The translations under genes and the position numbers were made by a program. A stretch of DNA of 64,000 nucleotides from Tropicibacter sp. Alg240-R139 (GTDB lineage: Bacteria > Pseudomonadota > Alphaproteobacteria > Rhodobacterales > Rhodobacteraceae): the NCBI RefSeq assembly GCF_900537075.1, contig NZ_UNRA01000002.1, forward strand, positions 951,228 through 1,015,227, read 5' to 3'. Below the pieces are notes generated by a model. It was not told the DNA's origin, made no database searches, and worked only from the letters and a program-made list of their open reading frames with translations. Positions within the stretch are counted from its first letter, which is position 1; each line of letters opens with the position of its first letter. Shown piece by piece: positions 55,091 to 63,239 of the stretch.

Positions 55091-55959
55091 GCGCGGTTTT
55101 GATCTGTGTTCTGTCGAAACGCGCGTGGAGAAGACCCCACCCCGACCGAAAAGACACGTGAGAAATGCGCCGGATCGGAATATCCAAGCTCATACGCAAT
55201 CTGGGACACAGAGAGGTTGGTAAAAATCAACTGCCGCCGCGCTTCGCGTAGGACACGATCGCGAACGAGCATAGAGGCAACCCGCCCTGTTTCCTTCTTG
55301 CACACACGGTTCAGATGCGTGGGCGAAACCGCCAATATACGAGCGTATTCTGCGACTCTGATCTGATTGCGAAATTCGACGTCAATCAGTGCCTCGAACC
55401 GCGACACCAATCCACCTGGCCTGTGCGGCGCACCGGTTGGCACGTCTGTTTGCGCCTGTCTTGCAACCTGCCCCAGCAACAACCCTGTCAAAGACCGCAG
55501 CATCTGTGCCCGGGCAAAAGCACGCCCCGCAAACTCTTGTTGGACATTTTGCATTGTGCCCTTCATTTCCGCGATTGCAGGCTGAACAATTGGCGTGTTC
55601 AACACCGCCCGAACGCCTTCGCCCGAGGGCAGTAACTCGTCCAGCAACTCTACCGTGATTGTCAGAACCCAACCCTGAGTGCCTGGAACAAATCCAAATC
55701 CGTGCACAATGCCTTGCGGAACATTTACGAACCGGTCCGCACCAAGCGCATGAACGCGACCATCCATGTTGGCTTGCCCGCCACCTGATTGCAGAACCAA
55801 CACCTGATGCAGGCGGGCATGACGGTGGGGTTTAAGCTCCCAATTGTGCAACTTTGAACGCGTCTCAATACGCTCACAATGAATCACATCTGGCAACTCG
55901 GCGGTTTCCCCGAACAGGTTATAGCCTTGAATTTGGGATGGATCGCGTCGTTCCGGCAT
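55087..55959 (-). CDS. pobR: AraC-family regulator of 4-hydroxybenzoate catabolism
   Basis: The 290-residue product has an N-terminal cupin-like effector domain (HNWELKPHRHARLHQVLVLQSGGGQ) and a C-terminal AraC double helix-turn-helix (RVAEYARILAVSPTHLNRVCKKETG, then LSVSQIAYELGYSDPAHFSRVF). It is divergent from pobA with an 86-bp gap, the usual PobR/PobC arrangement in alphaproteobacteria. It should activate pobA when 4-hydroxybenzoate is present. The start at 55959 is preferred to a longer frame to 55995. Confidence 0.9.
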   Translation of the reverse strand: MPERRDPSQIQGYNLFGETAELPDVIHCERIETRSKLHNWELKPHRHARLHQVLVLQSGGGQANMDGRVHALGADRFVNVPQGIVHGFGFVPGTQGWVLTITVELLDELLPSGEGVRAVLNTPIVQPAIAEMKGTMQNVQQEFAGRAFARAQMLRSLTGLLLGQVARQAQTDVPTGAPHRPGGLVSRFEALIDVEFRNQIRVAEYARILAVSPTHLNRVCKKETGRVASMLVRDRVLREARRQLIFTNLSVSQIAYELGYSDPAHFSRVFSVGVGSSPRAFRQNTDQNRA

Positions 55960-56045
55960 GTTCGAATTATGCAAGTTTTGGCCAATCCTGTCCATTCCAC
56001 TGCTTCGCTGTGTTGGGAATACTTGCAGACAAGGGAGACGCGATC

Positions 56046-57218
56046 ATGAAAACCCAAGTTGCCATCATCGGTGGTGGCCCTTCTGGGCTGTTGCTGTCAC
56101 AGCTGCTGCATGTGCGGGGCATCGACACCATCGTTCTGGAAAAGCACACCCGCGACTATGTCCTGGGCCGTATCCGGGCCGGTGTGCTGGAACATGGGTT
56201 TGCCAACCTGATGCGCGAGGCCCAATGCGGTGACCGGATGGACGCTGAGGGCGAAATTCACGAAGGGTTCTTTATCGCGCGCGACAACCGCAAACACCGG
56301 ATCGATCTGAGCGGACCAACGAACGGAAACTCAGTCGTAGTTTACGGTCAAACCGAAGTGACCCGTGATCTGTACGAGGCGCGCGACAAGATGAACGGAA
56401 TCGTTCTGCATGATGTGCAAACCGTTGAATTGCATGACCTAACAACGACCACGCCCCACGTGACCTTCCGGCAGAACGGTGAAAACCTGCGGATCGATTG
56501 CGACTTTGTCGTGGGCGCCGATGGCTTTCACGGAGTCAGCCGTAAATCCATCCCAGAAGACGTGCTGACCGAATATGAAAAGGTGTTTCCGTTCGGTTGG
56601 CTCGGCGTTCTGTCACACACCAAACCGGCGTCGCCCGAGCTGATCTATGCGTCAAGCGATCGCGGCTTCGCCTTGTGCTCCATGCGCAGCCAGATCCTCA
56701 GCCGATTTTACATTCAAGTGCCCCTGACCGACAGCGTCGATGACTGGAGCGACAAAGCCTTTTGGAGCGAACTCAAGCGACGCCTGCCTGACGAGGTGAG
56801 CGAGACTCTGGTGACTGGAGCATCGATTGAAAAATCCATTGCACCGTTGCGCGGCTATGTGGCCGAACCAATGCGATATGGAAACCTGTTTCTGGCGGGT
56901 GACGCTGCCCATATCTTTCCTCCGACCGGGGCTCGTGGATTGAACTCAGCGGCATCAGACATTCACTACCTGTATCAGGGGCTGGTCGATCATTACCTGA
57001 GTGGGGACGATGGCGGGCTTGAAACCTATTCGGAGCGCGCACTGGCCCGAGTATGGAAAGCTCAGCGGTTTTCCTGGATGATGACATCGATGTTACATAG
57101 CTTTCCCGACGACACCCCCTATGACCGCCGCTTGCGCGAGGTCGAGTTGGACTATCTGTTGTCATCGGCCAATGCACGCGCTGCATTGGCCGAGAACTAT
57201 GTCGGATTACCTTACTGA
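56046..57218 (+). CDS. pobA: 4-hydroxybenzoate 3-monooxygenase
   Basis: The 390-residue flavoprotein has the PobA features: FAD motif VAIIGGGPSGLLLSQLLH at the start, RIRAGVLEHGFANLMREAQ, the NADPH/FAD segment GADGFHGVSRKSIP, and the FAD-ribityl motif GDAAHIFPPTGARGLNSAASD. Length equals Pseudomonas PobA within a few residues. It converts 4-hydroxybenzoate to protocatechuate using NADPH and O2. The start at 56046 is set by the conserved FAD motif; a longer frame from 55854 crosses pobR. No pca ring-cleavage genes are in the window. It ends 115 bp before the convergent dehalogenase gene. Confidence 0.95.
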   Translation: MKTQVAIIGGGPSGLLLSQLLHVRGIDTIVLEKHTRDYVLGRIRAGVLEHGFANLMREAQCGDRMDAEGEIHEGFFIARDNRKHRIDLSGPTNGNSVVVYGQTEVTRDLYEARDKMNGIVLHDVQTVELHDLTTTTPHVTFRQNGENLRIDCDFVVGADGFHGVSRKSIPEDVLTEYEKVFPFGWLGVLSHTKPASPELIYASSDRGFALCSMRSQILSRFYIQVPLTDSVDDWSDKAFWSELKRRLPDEVSETLVTGASIEKSIAPLRGYVAEPMRYGNLFLAGDAAHIFPPTGARGLNSAASDIHYLYQGLVDHYLSGDDGGLETYSERALARVWKAQRFSWMMTSMLHSFPDDTPYDRRLREVELDYLLSSANARAALAENYVGLPY

Positions 57219-57333
57219 CCCCGAGAGCTCCCACACCCGAGTGATCCCGACTTCGTCGGCCCAACGGGAAGAGGTGTTTCGTCAGAAACATCGATGACGG
57301 GCGGGAGCGCTTGTGAATCGCAAAGCTCCCTGC

Positions 57334-60300
57334 TCACGCATCGATTTCGATGGTCCCATCAGGCTCGGCTGCGCGCGACTGACAGGTGATGATCGCCGTT
57401 TCACGCTGTTTGTTCGACAGAACAAAATCCCGGTGCTCCACTTCGCCCGAGATCAAACCGCATTTGCACACGCCACAGATCCCGTCGGAGCATTTGATAT
57501 CCACCGGCAACCCGATCTCGACCATAACTTCCGCTGCCGTCTTGTCTGCAGGAACGTCCAGCACCCTGCCTGATCGCGCGAGTTTCAGTTTGAAGGGATG
57601 ATTTTCGTATTCCGGCTGTTCCGGCACGCTGAAGTACTCCAGATGCCTCGCCTCTTCGGGGAAACCTTGCCGGGTAGCGGCCTCTATCACCCCGTCCATG
57701 TAGCGATCAGGGCCGCAGGTGTAGACATGCCAGCCTGATTGATACCCCAACAGCACCTGGTCTAAATCTGCCCGTGATCCCTGATCCGAAAAGTGCAGAA
57801 ACACGCGGTCGGCCCATGGCATCGTCGCCAGATCTTCCAGGTATCCCGCGCCTGCTTTGCGGCTGGCGGAATAATGCAGCTCAAAGTCAGCCCCCAGATC
57901 ATGCAACCGATGCGCAAAAGCGATCATCGGGGTGATGCCAATCCCCCCGCCCATCAGAAATGTCTTGCTGGCGGTCTCATCCAATTCGAAATGGTTGATC
58001 GGCTTCGAGATGAAGACCTTGCGCCCTTCAGAAAAGATCCGATGCAGCAAAGCCGATCCGCCCCGCCCCTCGTCTTCGCGCAGGACACCGATCTGATAAG
58101 TGCCGGTCCCCGCGGGATTGCCCGACATTGAATATTGCCGCAGAAACTCCGGCGCTACGACGACATCCAGATGCGCCCCAGCCGTCCATTCGGGCAAAGG
58201 AGAGCCATCAACCGTCGAAAACTCATATTTGGTGACGTCTGCCGTCATTTCATCTACCTTGCTGATCGACACCTGGATCACCGGCGCGTCGCCGTCGTTG
58301 GTGTATCGGTGCACCATCGACGTATCGCCACGTGCCAACCGCTCTTGGTACTCATCAGCCGAGATCATCGCTTCATAAGCCGCGATGCCCGCTTCGCGAT
58401 CCATTGGGAACGGATACGGATAAGGAGGCGGCGCCAACGGGGCGGGATAGACGGCAAGCGTCTGATCTTCGTATTTCAAGTCCAGATCAAGCTGCAGATC
58501 GCGCCGGTTGACCGCGTGTTTAGGTCGCCGGTACCCGCCGCTTTCGTCAAGCTCGACATCCCACCACCATTTTTTGACCTCGTTCAGACCACCATTGCCA
58601 ACGGCATCATCAAGTTTGGCCAGCATCGGCGCCGAGGATGGGATGTTCGTTGCGGCCCACCGAAACGGCGCTTGGGAAAACAACCCTTCCAGATTCCACG
58701 GGCAGGTCTTCATACAGCGCCCACACATCGCGCCGCCCTGCTGCGTGATCCGATATGTGGTGCATTTTTGGCTGTCGGATTTCCAAATTTCATAGCCGTT
58801 GAACATCCGCTTAGGACCGGCCGTTATTGCTCCCGACGGGCATTCGCGCGCGCATTTGTTGCACGAGTTGCAAAAGTTTTGCAGGCCAAAGTCGATCGGT
58901 TTGTCATGCGCCATCGGCATGTCAGTGGTCACCGCCCCAGACTTCAGGCGTGGACCCAGATAGGGGTTCAAAATGACCTCGCCGATCCGGCTGACCTCTC
59001 CCAATCCAGCAAGCAACAACAACGGCGGTTGGAGCACTTCACCGTCCATCACAGTGTGCGCCTTGGCGGAATAGCCCAGGTTGCGGATCTGTTGGGCAAT
59101 CACACCGCCCAGCAGTGAAAACCGCAAGTATGCGCGCATGGACTGACTCACAGCGATCCAGTCATCGCCACTGGCGCCTTCCATCGTCTCGAACCCCTGA
59201 TCGATGATCATGCCCACCGCTTGATCATGAGAGGGCTCGATCGGTTGGCCCGCCGCGTCGTGGCTGTACCAGCTCCACTCGGGGCAACGGCTGGTGCCAA
59301 CCGCGTCGACACCCAGAAAATAACTTGCCGCCTTGAGGTTGTCAGCGTTGCGCTGTTCCTGCGTTGGCCGCGTGCCTTGCGTGTTTGCCTCGCCATCCTG
59401 CAACAGGACAAACGCGCCAAGGGCGCGGCGTTGGGCAAAACTTGGTGCGGATTTGCGAACGTAATGACCACCACGCGCGGCTTCTTGATTGCCTTTGCCC
59501 ATGTCACCAAACAACGAGCGTGCAAACATGTCGGCCCGCTTTGGGACACGAGCAACGTTTGCCTCGTCAATGTAGGTGGTTGGCGTGTCCACGCGCTTGA
59601 GCCGTTCGAAGGGATGCGCCCCATCTACATAATTTCGACGCGAAAACGGATCGCGGTTCAGCGCAGATTTGGCGAACCCTTTACCCACCCACCAGGCCGG
59701 GCCTTGTGTCTTGAACCACGGCTGCGCAGCCATCGGTGCCAACGGTTGATCCGCGGCCAATTCCATCTCGGTCGTAATTGCAGCCAAACCAAAGCGGGTG
59801 CCCAGCCATGGGGCCACCAAGGCCCCCTCCTCGATGCTGACCAATCCGGCAGCAACAGCAAATCGTCCCAGGTCAACCTCGCTTGTGGTCAGCGTGTGCG
59901 CGCGCGCGTCAAACCCCAGCAGGCGGATGTAGTTGGCAATCACCACCGCCGTTTCAGTTGCACGCAGACAGGCGCGATGATCCTGCGCATTCTGTATCCA
60001 GTCACTGCCTGGCTCATCTGGTCGGGGATCGCGGGTGTGTTCATACAGGAACACGATGACGTTCCTATGCCCATCGACTTGGGTCGACGGTGCTTCGATG
60101 CTTTCTTTGAGGTCGGCCATGATCATGTCGATGCCAGAGGCGAACGTTTTGGTTTGCCGTGTCTTGAGCTCATGAGCCAAGCGGTCAATATCAGGGTTTC
60201 GCCGCGGGACCTCTAGGATCGCGTCCGCCGTCAACCTCCCAATCCCGACCATCGACGCGTCGTTGTAATATCCAAAGGCCTTGAGGTGATTGGACCGTTC

Positions 60301-60549
60301 CTGAGGATCATCCGGAATGTCAGATTTAGCCTTATTGGCGAACCCGTCGCGGATCGCATCCATCATCGCCTGAAATTCCCCCATCGCGTTGACGATACTT
60401 TCGGGGTGTTCCGGTCGATGAAAGCTGAGCGAAGGCATCGTTGGAACAAGCGAGAGATCCGGCACGACCGTCCGCCGGGCGAGCCGCTCAAGCGGATATG
60501 ATCCCATATGAACCGGTCGTTTCCGGTCCGAAAAGAATCGAATCCCCAT
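57334..60549 (-). CDS. rdhA: Self-sufficient reductive dehalogenase fused to NAD(P)H:flavin reductase and ferredoxin
   Basis: The 1071-residue protein is a catabolic-type reductive dehalogenase. Residues 85-275 and 405-555 are two similar cobalamin-fold modules. Only the second is followed by two [4Fe-4S] motifs: C560-x2-C563-x2-C566-x3-C570-P and C596-x12-C609-x2-C612-x3-C616-P. Residues 755-975 are a phthalate-dioxygenase-reductase-like unit with flavin motif R804-Q-Y-S807, pyridine-nucleotide motif GGGIGITPM (867-875) and CGP (945-947). The end is a plant-type [2Fe-2S] ferredoxin (C1020-x4-C1025-x2-C1028-x27-C1056). No Tat signal, so cytoplasmic. Family knowledge: BhbA and NpRdhA remove ortho-halogens from 4-hydroxybenzoates. 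GGAGGG lies 8 bp before the ATG. Confidence 0.93.
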   Translation of the reverse strand: MGIRFFSDRKRPVHMGSYPLERLARRTVVPDLSLVPTMPSLSFHRPEHPESIVNAMGEFQAMMDAIRDGFANKAKSDIPDDPQERSNHLKAFGYYNDASMVGIGRLTADAILEVPRRNPDIDRLAHELKTRQTKTFASGIDMIMADLKESIEAPSTQVDGHRNVIVFLYEHTRDPRPDEPGSDWIQNAQDHRACLRATETAVVIANYIRLLGFDARAHTLTTSEVDLGRFAVAAGLVSIEEGALVAPWLGTRFGLAAITTEMELAADQPLAPMAAQPWFKTQGPAWWVGKGFAKSALNRDPFSRRNYVDGAHPFERLKRVDTPTTYIDEANVARVPKRADMFARSLFGDMGKGNQEAARGGHYVRKSAPSFAQRRALGAFVLLQDGEANTQGTRPTQEQRNADNLKAASYFLGVDAVGTSRCPEWSWYSHDAAGQPIEPSHDQAVGMIIDQGFETMEGASGDDWIAVSQSMRAYLRFSLLGGVIAQQIRNLGYSAKAHTVMDGEVLQPPLLLLAGLGEVSRIGEVILNPYLGPRLKSGAVTTDMPMAHDKPIDFGLQNFCNSCNKCARECPSGAITAGPKRMFNGYEIWKSDSQKCTTYRITQQGGAMCGRCMKTCPWNLEGLFSQAPFRWAATNIPSSAPMLAKLDDAVGNGGLNEVKKWWWDVELDESGGYRRPKHAVNRRDLQLDLDLKYEDQTLAVYPAPLAPPPYPYPFPMDREAGIAAYEAMISADEYQERLARGDTSMVHRYTNDGDAPVIQVSISKVDEMTADVTKYEFSTVDGSPLPEWTAGAHLDVVVAPEFLRQYSMSGNPAGTGTYQIGVLREDEGRGGSALLHRIFSEGRKVFISKPINHFELDETASKTFLMGGGIGITPMIAFAHRLHDLGADFELHYSASRKAGAGYLEDLATMPWADRVFLHFSDQGSRADLDQVLLGYQSGWHVYTCGPDRYMDGVIEAATRQGFPEEARHLEYFSVPEQPEYENHPFKLKLARSGRVLDVPADKTAAEVMVEIGLPVDIKCSDGICGVCKCGLISGEVEHRDFVLSNKQRETAIITCQSRAAEPDGTIEIDA

Positions 60550-60692
60550 GCGTCATGCCCTCCTCGCTTGATGAAAAAGCCTCTGGCTCGGCGCTGAACA
60601 AGCCGCAGTTTTGTTGCCATGTCAACTCCGGTGGATTGAGTGGGTCCCACCACACCAAAATGCGCCCTATTTCCGCAAGTGAATAGGGTAAG

Positions 60693-60720
60693 TTCGAAAG
60701 ATAACGAAAGCATTTCGAAA
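60693..60720. promoter_or_regulatory. Direct repeats upstream of glpR, candidate GlpR operator
   Basis: Three copies of (T/A)(T/A)CGAAA start at 60693, 60703 and 60714, giving one repeat per DNA turn. DeoR-family regulators bind such TTTCG/CGAAA repeats. The array lies 69 bp upstream of the glpR start and is probably the site of autoregulation of glpR-glpD. Confidence 0.5.
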
Positions 60721-60788
60721 ATCCGGTAGTGACATTCACCAATCAGGTGCCTATTTAGCAATCAGTGACACACCAAGGGCTGCCGATT

Positions 60789-61565
60789 ATGGATGCCGAA
60801 GAACGCCATAGCGTGATCCTCCAACTGCTACGCGAGACTGAACGCGTCAACGTCGACGATCTGTCGACCCGATTTGGCGTGTCGAACCAGACCGTCCGCG
60901 CTGACCTGCGAGACTTGAGCAACCGGGGGTTGGCAACGCGCACCCACGGCGGCGCGGTGCGAGTCGATCAGGTATCGAACCGCGAATATGCCGAGCGGCG
61001 CAAACTTAAAGGTCAAGAGAAAGAGGCGATGGGGCTTCTGACCGCGTCCCTGATCCCCGACGCTTGCTCGGTCAGCCTGAACATTGGAACATCGACCGAA
61101 CAGGTCGCCAGGGCACTCAGCCATCACAAAGACCTGACGGTTCTGTCCAACAACATCAACATAATCAACATCCTGATCGACACCCAGTCAAAGGAGCTGA
61201 TCTTGGTTGGTGGGGCTGTCCGGCAAAGCGACGGCGCGATCGTTGGCGAAGACGCGGTCGAGTTCATCGAACGCTACAAGGTCGACTATGCCGTGATTGG
61301 GGCCTCTGCCCTGGATGCCGACGGCTCGATCTTGGATTTCGACGCGCGCGAAGTGTCTGTTGCCCGCGCCATCCTGCGCAATTCCCGCATCAAGATCCTG
61401 GTATGTGACAGCTCGAAATTCGAACGCGCTGCGCCGATCCGAATCTGCGCGGTCCAAGATTTGGACTATGTTGTGACCGATCAAATCCCCCCCCTAGAAT
61501 TTATTGAAGCTGCCCGTACGGGGCAGACCGAAATTTTGATATTGGACGAATTGAATGCAGGCTGA
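60789..61565 (+). CDS. glpR: DeoR-family regulator, GlpR-type
   Basis: The 258-residue product has the DeoR winged helix (RHSVILQLLRETERVNVDDLSTRFGVSNQTVRADLRDLSNRGL) and a sugar-phosphate-sensing C-terminal domain (SVSLNIGTSTEQVARAL, NNINIINIL, LILVGGAVRQSDGAIVGE, DYAVIGASALDADGSILDFD). It overlaps glpD by 11 bp, so it is the GlpR repressor of glycerol-3-phosphate use. The ATG at 60789 with AAGGG 9 bp upstream is preferred over a GTG at 60765. Confidence 0.9.
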   Translation: MDAEERHSVILQLLRETERVNVDDLSTRFGVSNQTVRADLRDLSNRGLATRTHGGAVRVDQVSNREYAERRKLKGQEKEAMGLLTASLIPDACSVSLNIGTSTEQVARALSHHKDLTVLSNNINIINILIDTQSKELILVGGAVRQSDGAIVGEDAVEFIERYKVDYAVIGASALDADGSILDFDAREVSVARAILRNSRIKILVCDSSKFERAAPIRICAVQDLDYVVTDQIPPLEFIEAARTGQTEILILDELNAG

Positions 61566-63165
61566 CGCATTGGCCCAGAAGGGTAACAAACCGCTGGATG
61601 TTTTTATCATCGGGGGCGGCATCAACGGCTGCGGCATTGCCCGCGATGCAGCCGGACGTGGGTTTTCAGTTGCTCTGGCCGAAATGAACGATCTGGCCTC
61701 GGCCACTTCATCCGCGTCAACCAAGTTGTTTCATGGTGGCCTTCGGTATCTGGAGTTTCTGGAATTCCGCTTGGTGCGCGAGGCGCTGATTGAGCGTGAG
61801 GTTTTGCTCAAAGCAATGCCGCACATCAGCTGGCCGATGCGCTTTGTCCTGCCTTATCACCCGGACATGCGGTTCGAAAGTGACACGCCGGTGTCGCGCA
61901 TGTTGGGCGCTGTCATGCCTTGGATGAAAGGCCGCCGACCCAGTTGGTTGGTGCGGTTGGGGCTGTTTTTGTATGACACGATGGGTGGACGCGAGATCCT
62001 GCCATCGACAAGCACGCTGAACTTGGAAACCGACCCGGCGGGGGGTCCCTTGCAAGGCAAGTTTCTCAAGGCGTTTGAATATTCCGACTGCTGGATACAA
62101 GACGCGCGGCTGGTGGTGCTGAACGCCCGCGACGCCAAAGCCCGCGGCGCACAGATCATGACCCGCACCAAGGTTGTAAACGCTGAACACGACGGGGGGA
62201 TGTGGACCATCACCACCGAAGACACCTCGACCAGACAGCGCCAATCTGTCCAAGCCAAGATGCTGATCAATGCGGGCGGCCCTTGGGTTGGCGACATCAT
62301 TCAGAATACGCTGCGCAGCAATTCGACCGATGGCGTGCGCTTGGTGCGCGGCAGCCATATCGTGACCCGCAAGCTGTTTGACCACGACAAAGCCTATTTC
62401 TTTCAAGGCACCGACGGGCGGATCATCTTTGCCATTCCCTACGAAGGCGAGTTTACTCTGATCGGCACAACAGATGCAGATCACGCAGATGCAGACACCA
62501 AACCCGAATGTACCGAGGCCGAGCGTGATTATCTGCTTAACTTTGCCTCGCAGTATTTCGACGCGCCTTTGACCTCCGATGATGTGGTTTGGACTTATTC
62601 GGGCGTGCGTCCACTGTTTGACGACGGGGCCAAATCCGCGACTGCCGCAACCCGCGAATATGTGCTGAAGCTGGAGCAATCGGATGGCGCGGCGCTACTC
62701 AACGTGTTTGGCGGAAAAATCACCACTTATCGCAAACTGGCCGAGGCCGCGTTAGAGAAGATGGCCGAAGTCTTTCCTGGCACCAAACCAAAGTGGACGG
62801 CAGGGGTCCCCCTGCCCGGCGGAGACTTTCCCGTTAACGGTTTGGACAGTCTGATCGCCTCGACCCGCGCACAATACCCATTTCTGGATCAGTATTGGGC
62901 CACGCGATTGGTGCGTGCTTATGGCACCGAAGTGACCAGCATCTTGGGCAATGCAACTAGCGCCGACGCGCTTGGGGCCGACTTTGGAGCCACCATCACA
63001 GAACGAGAATTGGACTGGTGTATTAACAATGAATGGGTGCGCAGCGGGAGTGACTTTTTGTGGCGCCGGTCCAAGCTTGGACTGCGCCTGACCGCAGATC
63101 AGGTCAGTGCGGTGGATGTTCATATCGCTGCAGTCCTACAGACGAGATCAGCGAAAGCCGGCTGA
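61555..63165 (+). CDS. glpD: Aerobic glycerol-3-phosphate dehydrogenase
   Basis: The 536-residue flavoprotein has FAD motif FIIGGGINGCGIARDAAGRGF, the GlpD-specific SATSSASTKLFHGGLRYLE, GTTDADHADAD-type loop and a C-terminal DAO_C cap (GATITERELDWCINNEWVRSGSDFLWRRSKLGL). It oxidises glycerol-3-phosphate to dihydroxyacetone phosphate at the membrane, passing electrons to quinone. Substrate can come from the Ugp/UgpQ system encoded 17 kb away. Confidence 0.95.
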   Translation: MQADALAQKGNKPLDVFIIGGGINGCGIARDAAGRGFSVALAEMNDLASATSSASTKLFHGGLRYLEFLEFRLVREALIEREVLLKAMPHISWPMRFVLPYHPDMRFESDTPVSRMLGAVMPWMKGRRPSWLVRLGLFLYDTMGGREILPSTSTLNLETDPAGGPLQGKFLKAFEYSDCWIQDARLVVLNARDAKARGAQIMTRTKVVNAEHDGGMWTITTEDTSTRQRQSVQAKMLINAGGPWVGDIIQNTLRSNSTDGVRLVRGSHIVTRKLFDHDKAYFFQGTDGRIIFAIPYEGEFTLIGTTDADHADADTKPECTEAERDYLLNFASQYFDAPLTSDDVVWTYSGVRPLFDDGAKSATAATREYVLKLEQSDGAALLNVFGGKITTYRKLAEAALEKMAEVFPGTKPKWTAGVPLPGGDFPVNGLDSLIASTRAQYPFLDQYWATRLVRAYGTEVTSILGNATSADALGADFGATITERELDWCINNEWVRSGSDFLWRRSKLGLRLTADQVSAVDVHIAAVLQTRSAKAG

Positions 63166-63239
63166 AGTTTCATTCCCCCTTGGCGTGCCTGGACGGGCTG
63201 AGTAAGAAGGATGTCCGACCAAACCCTAGGGAGGCCGCA

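Noticed and set aside
58135-60216. Plus-strand frames of 327 and 331 codons
   Set aside because: Antisense to rdhA, whose cofactor motifs are all in the minus frame.
57334-60549. Respiratory (organohalide-respiration) dehalogenase
   Set aside because: No Tat signal peptide and no rdhB-type membrane anchor; instead NAD(P)H reductase and ferredoxin domains are fused, which fits a cytoplasmic catabolic enzyme.
61717-62679. Minus-strand frame of 320 codons
   Set aside because: Antisense to glpD; no family features.
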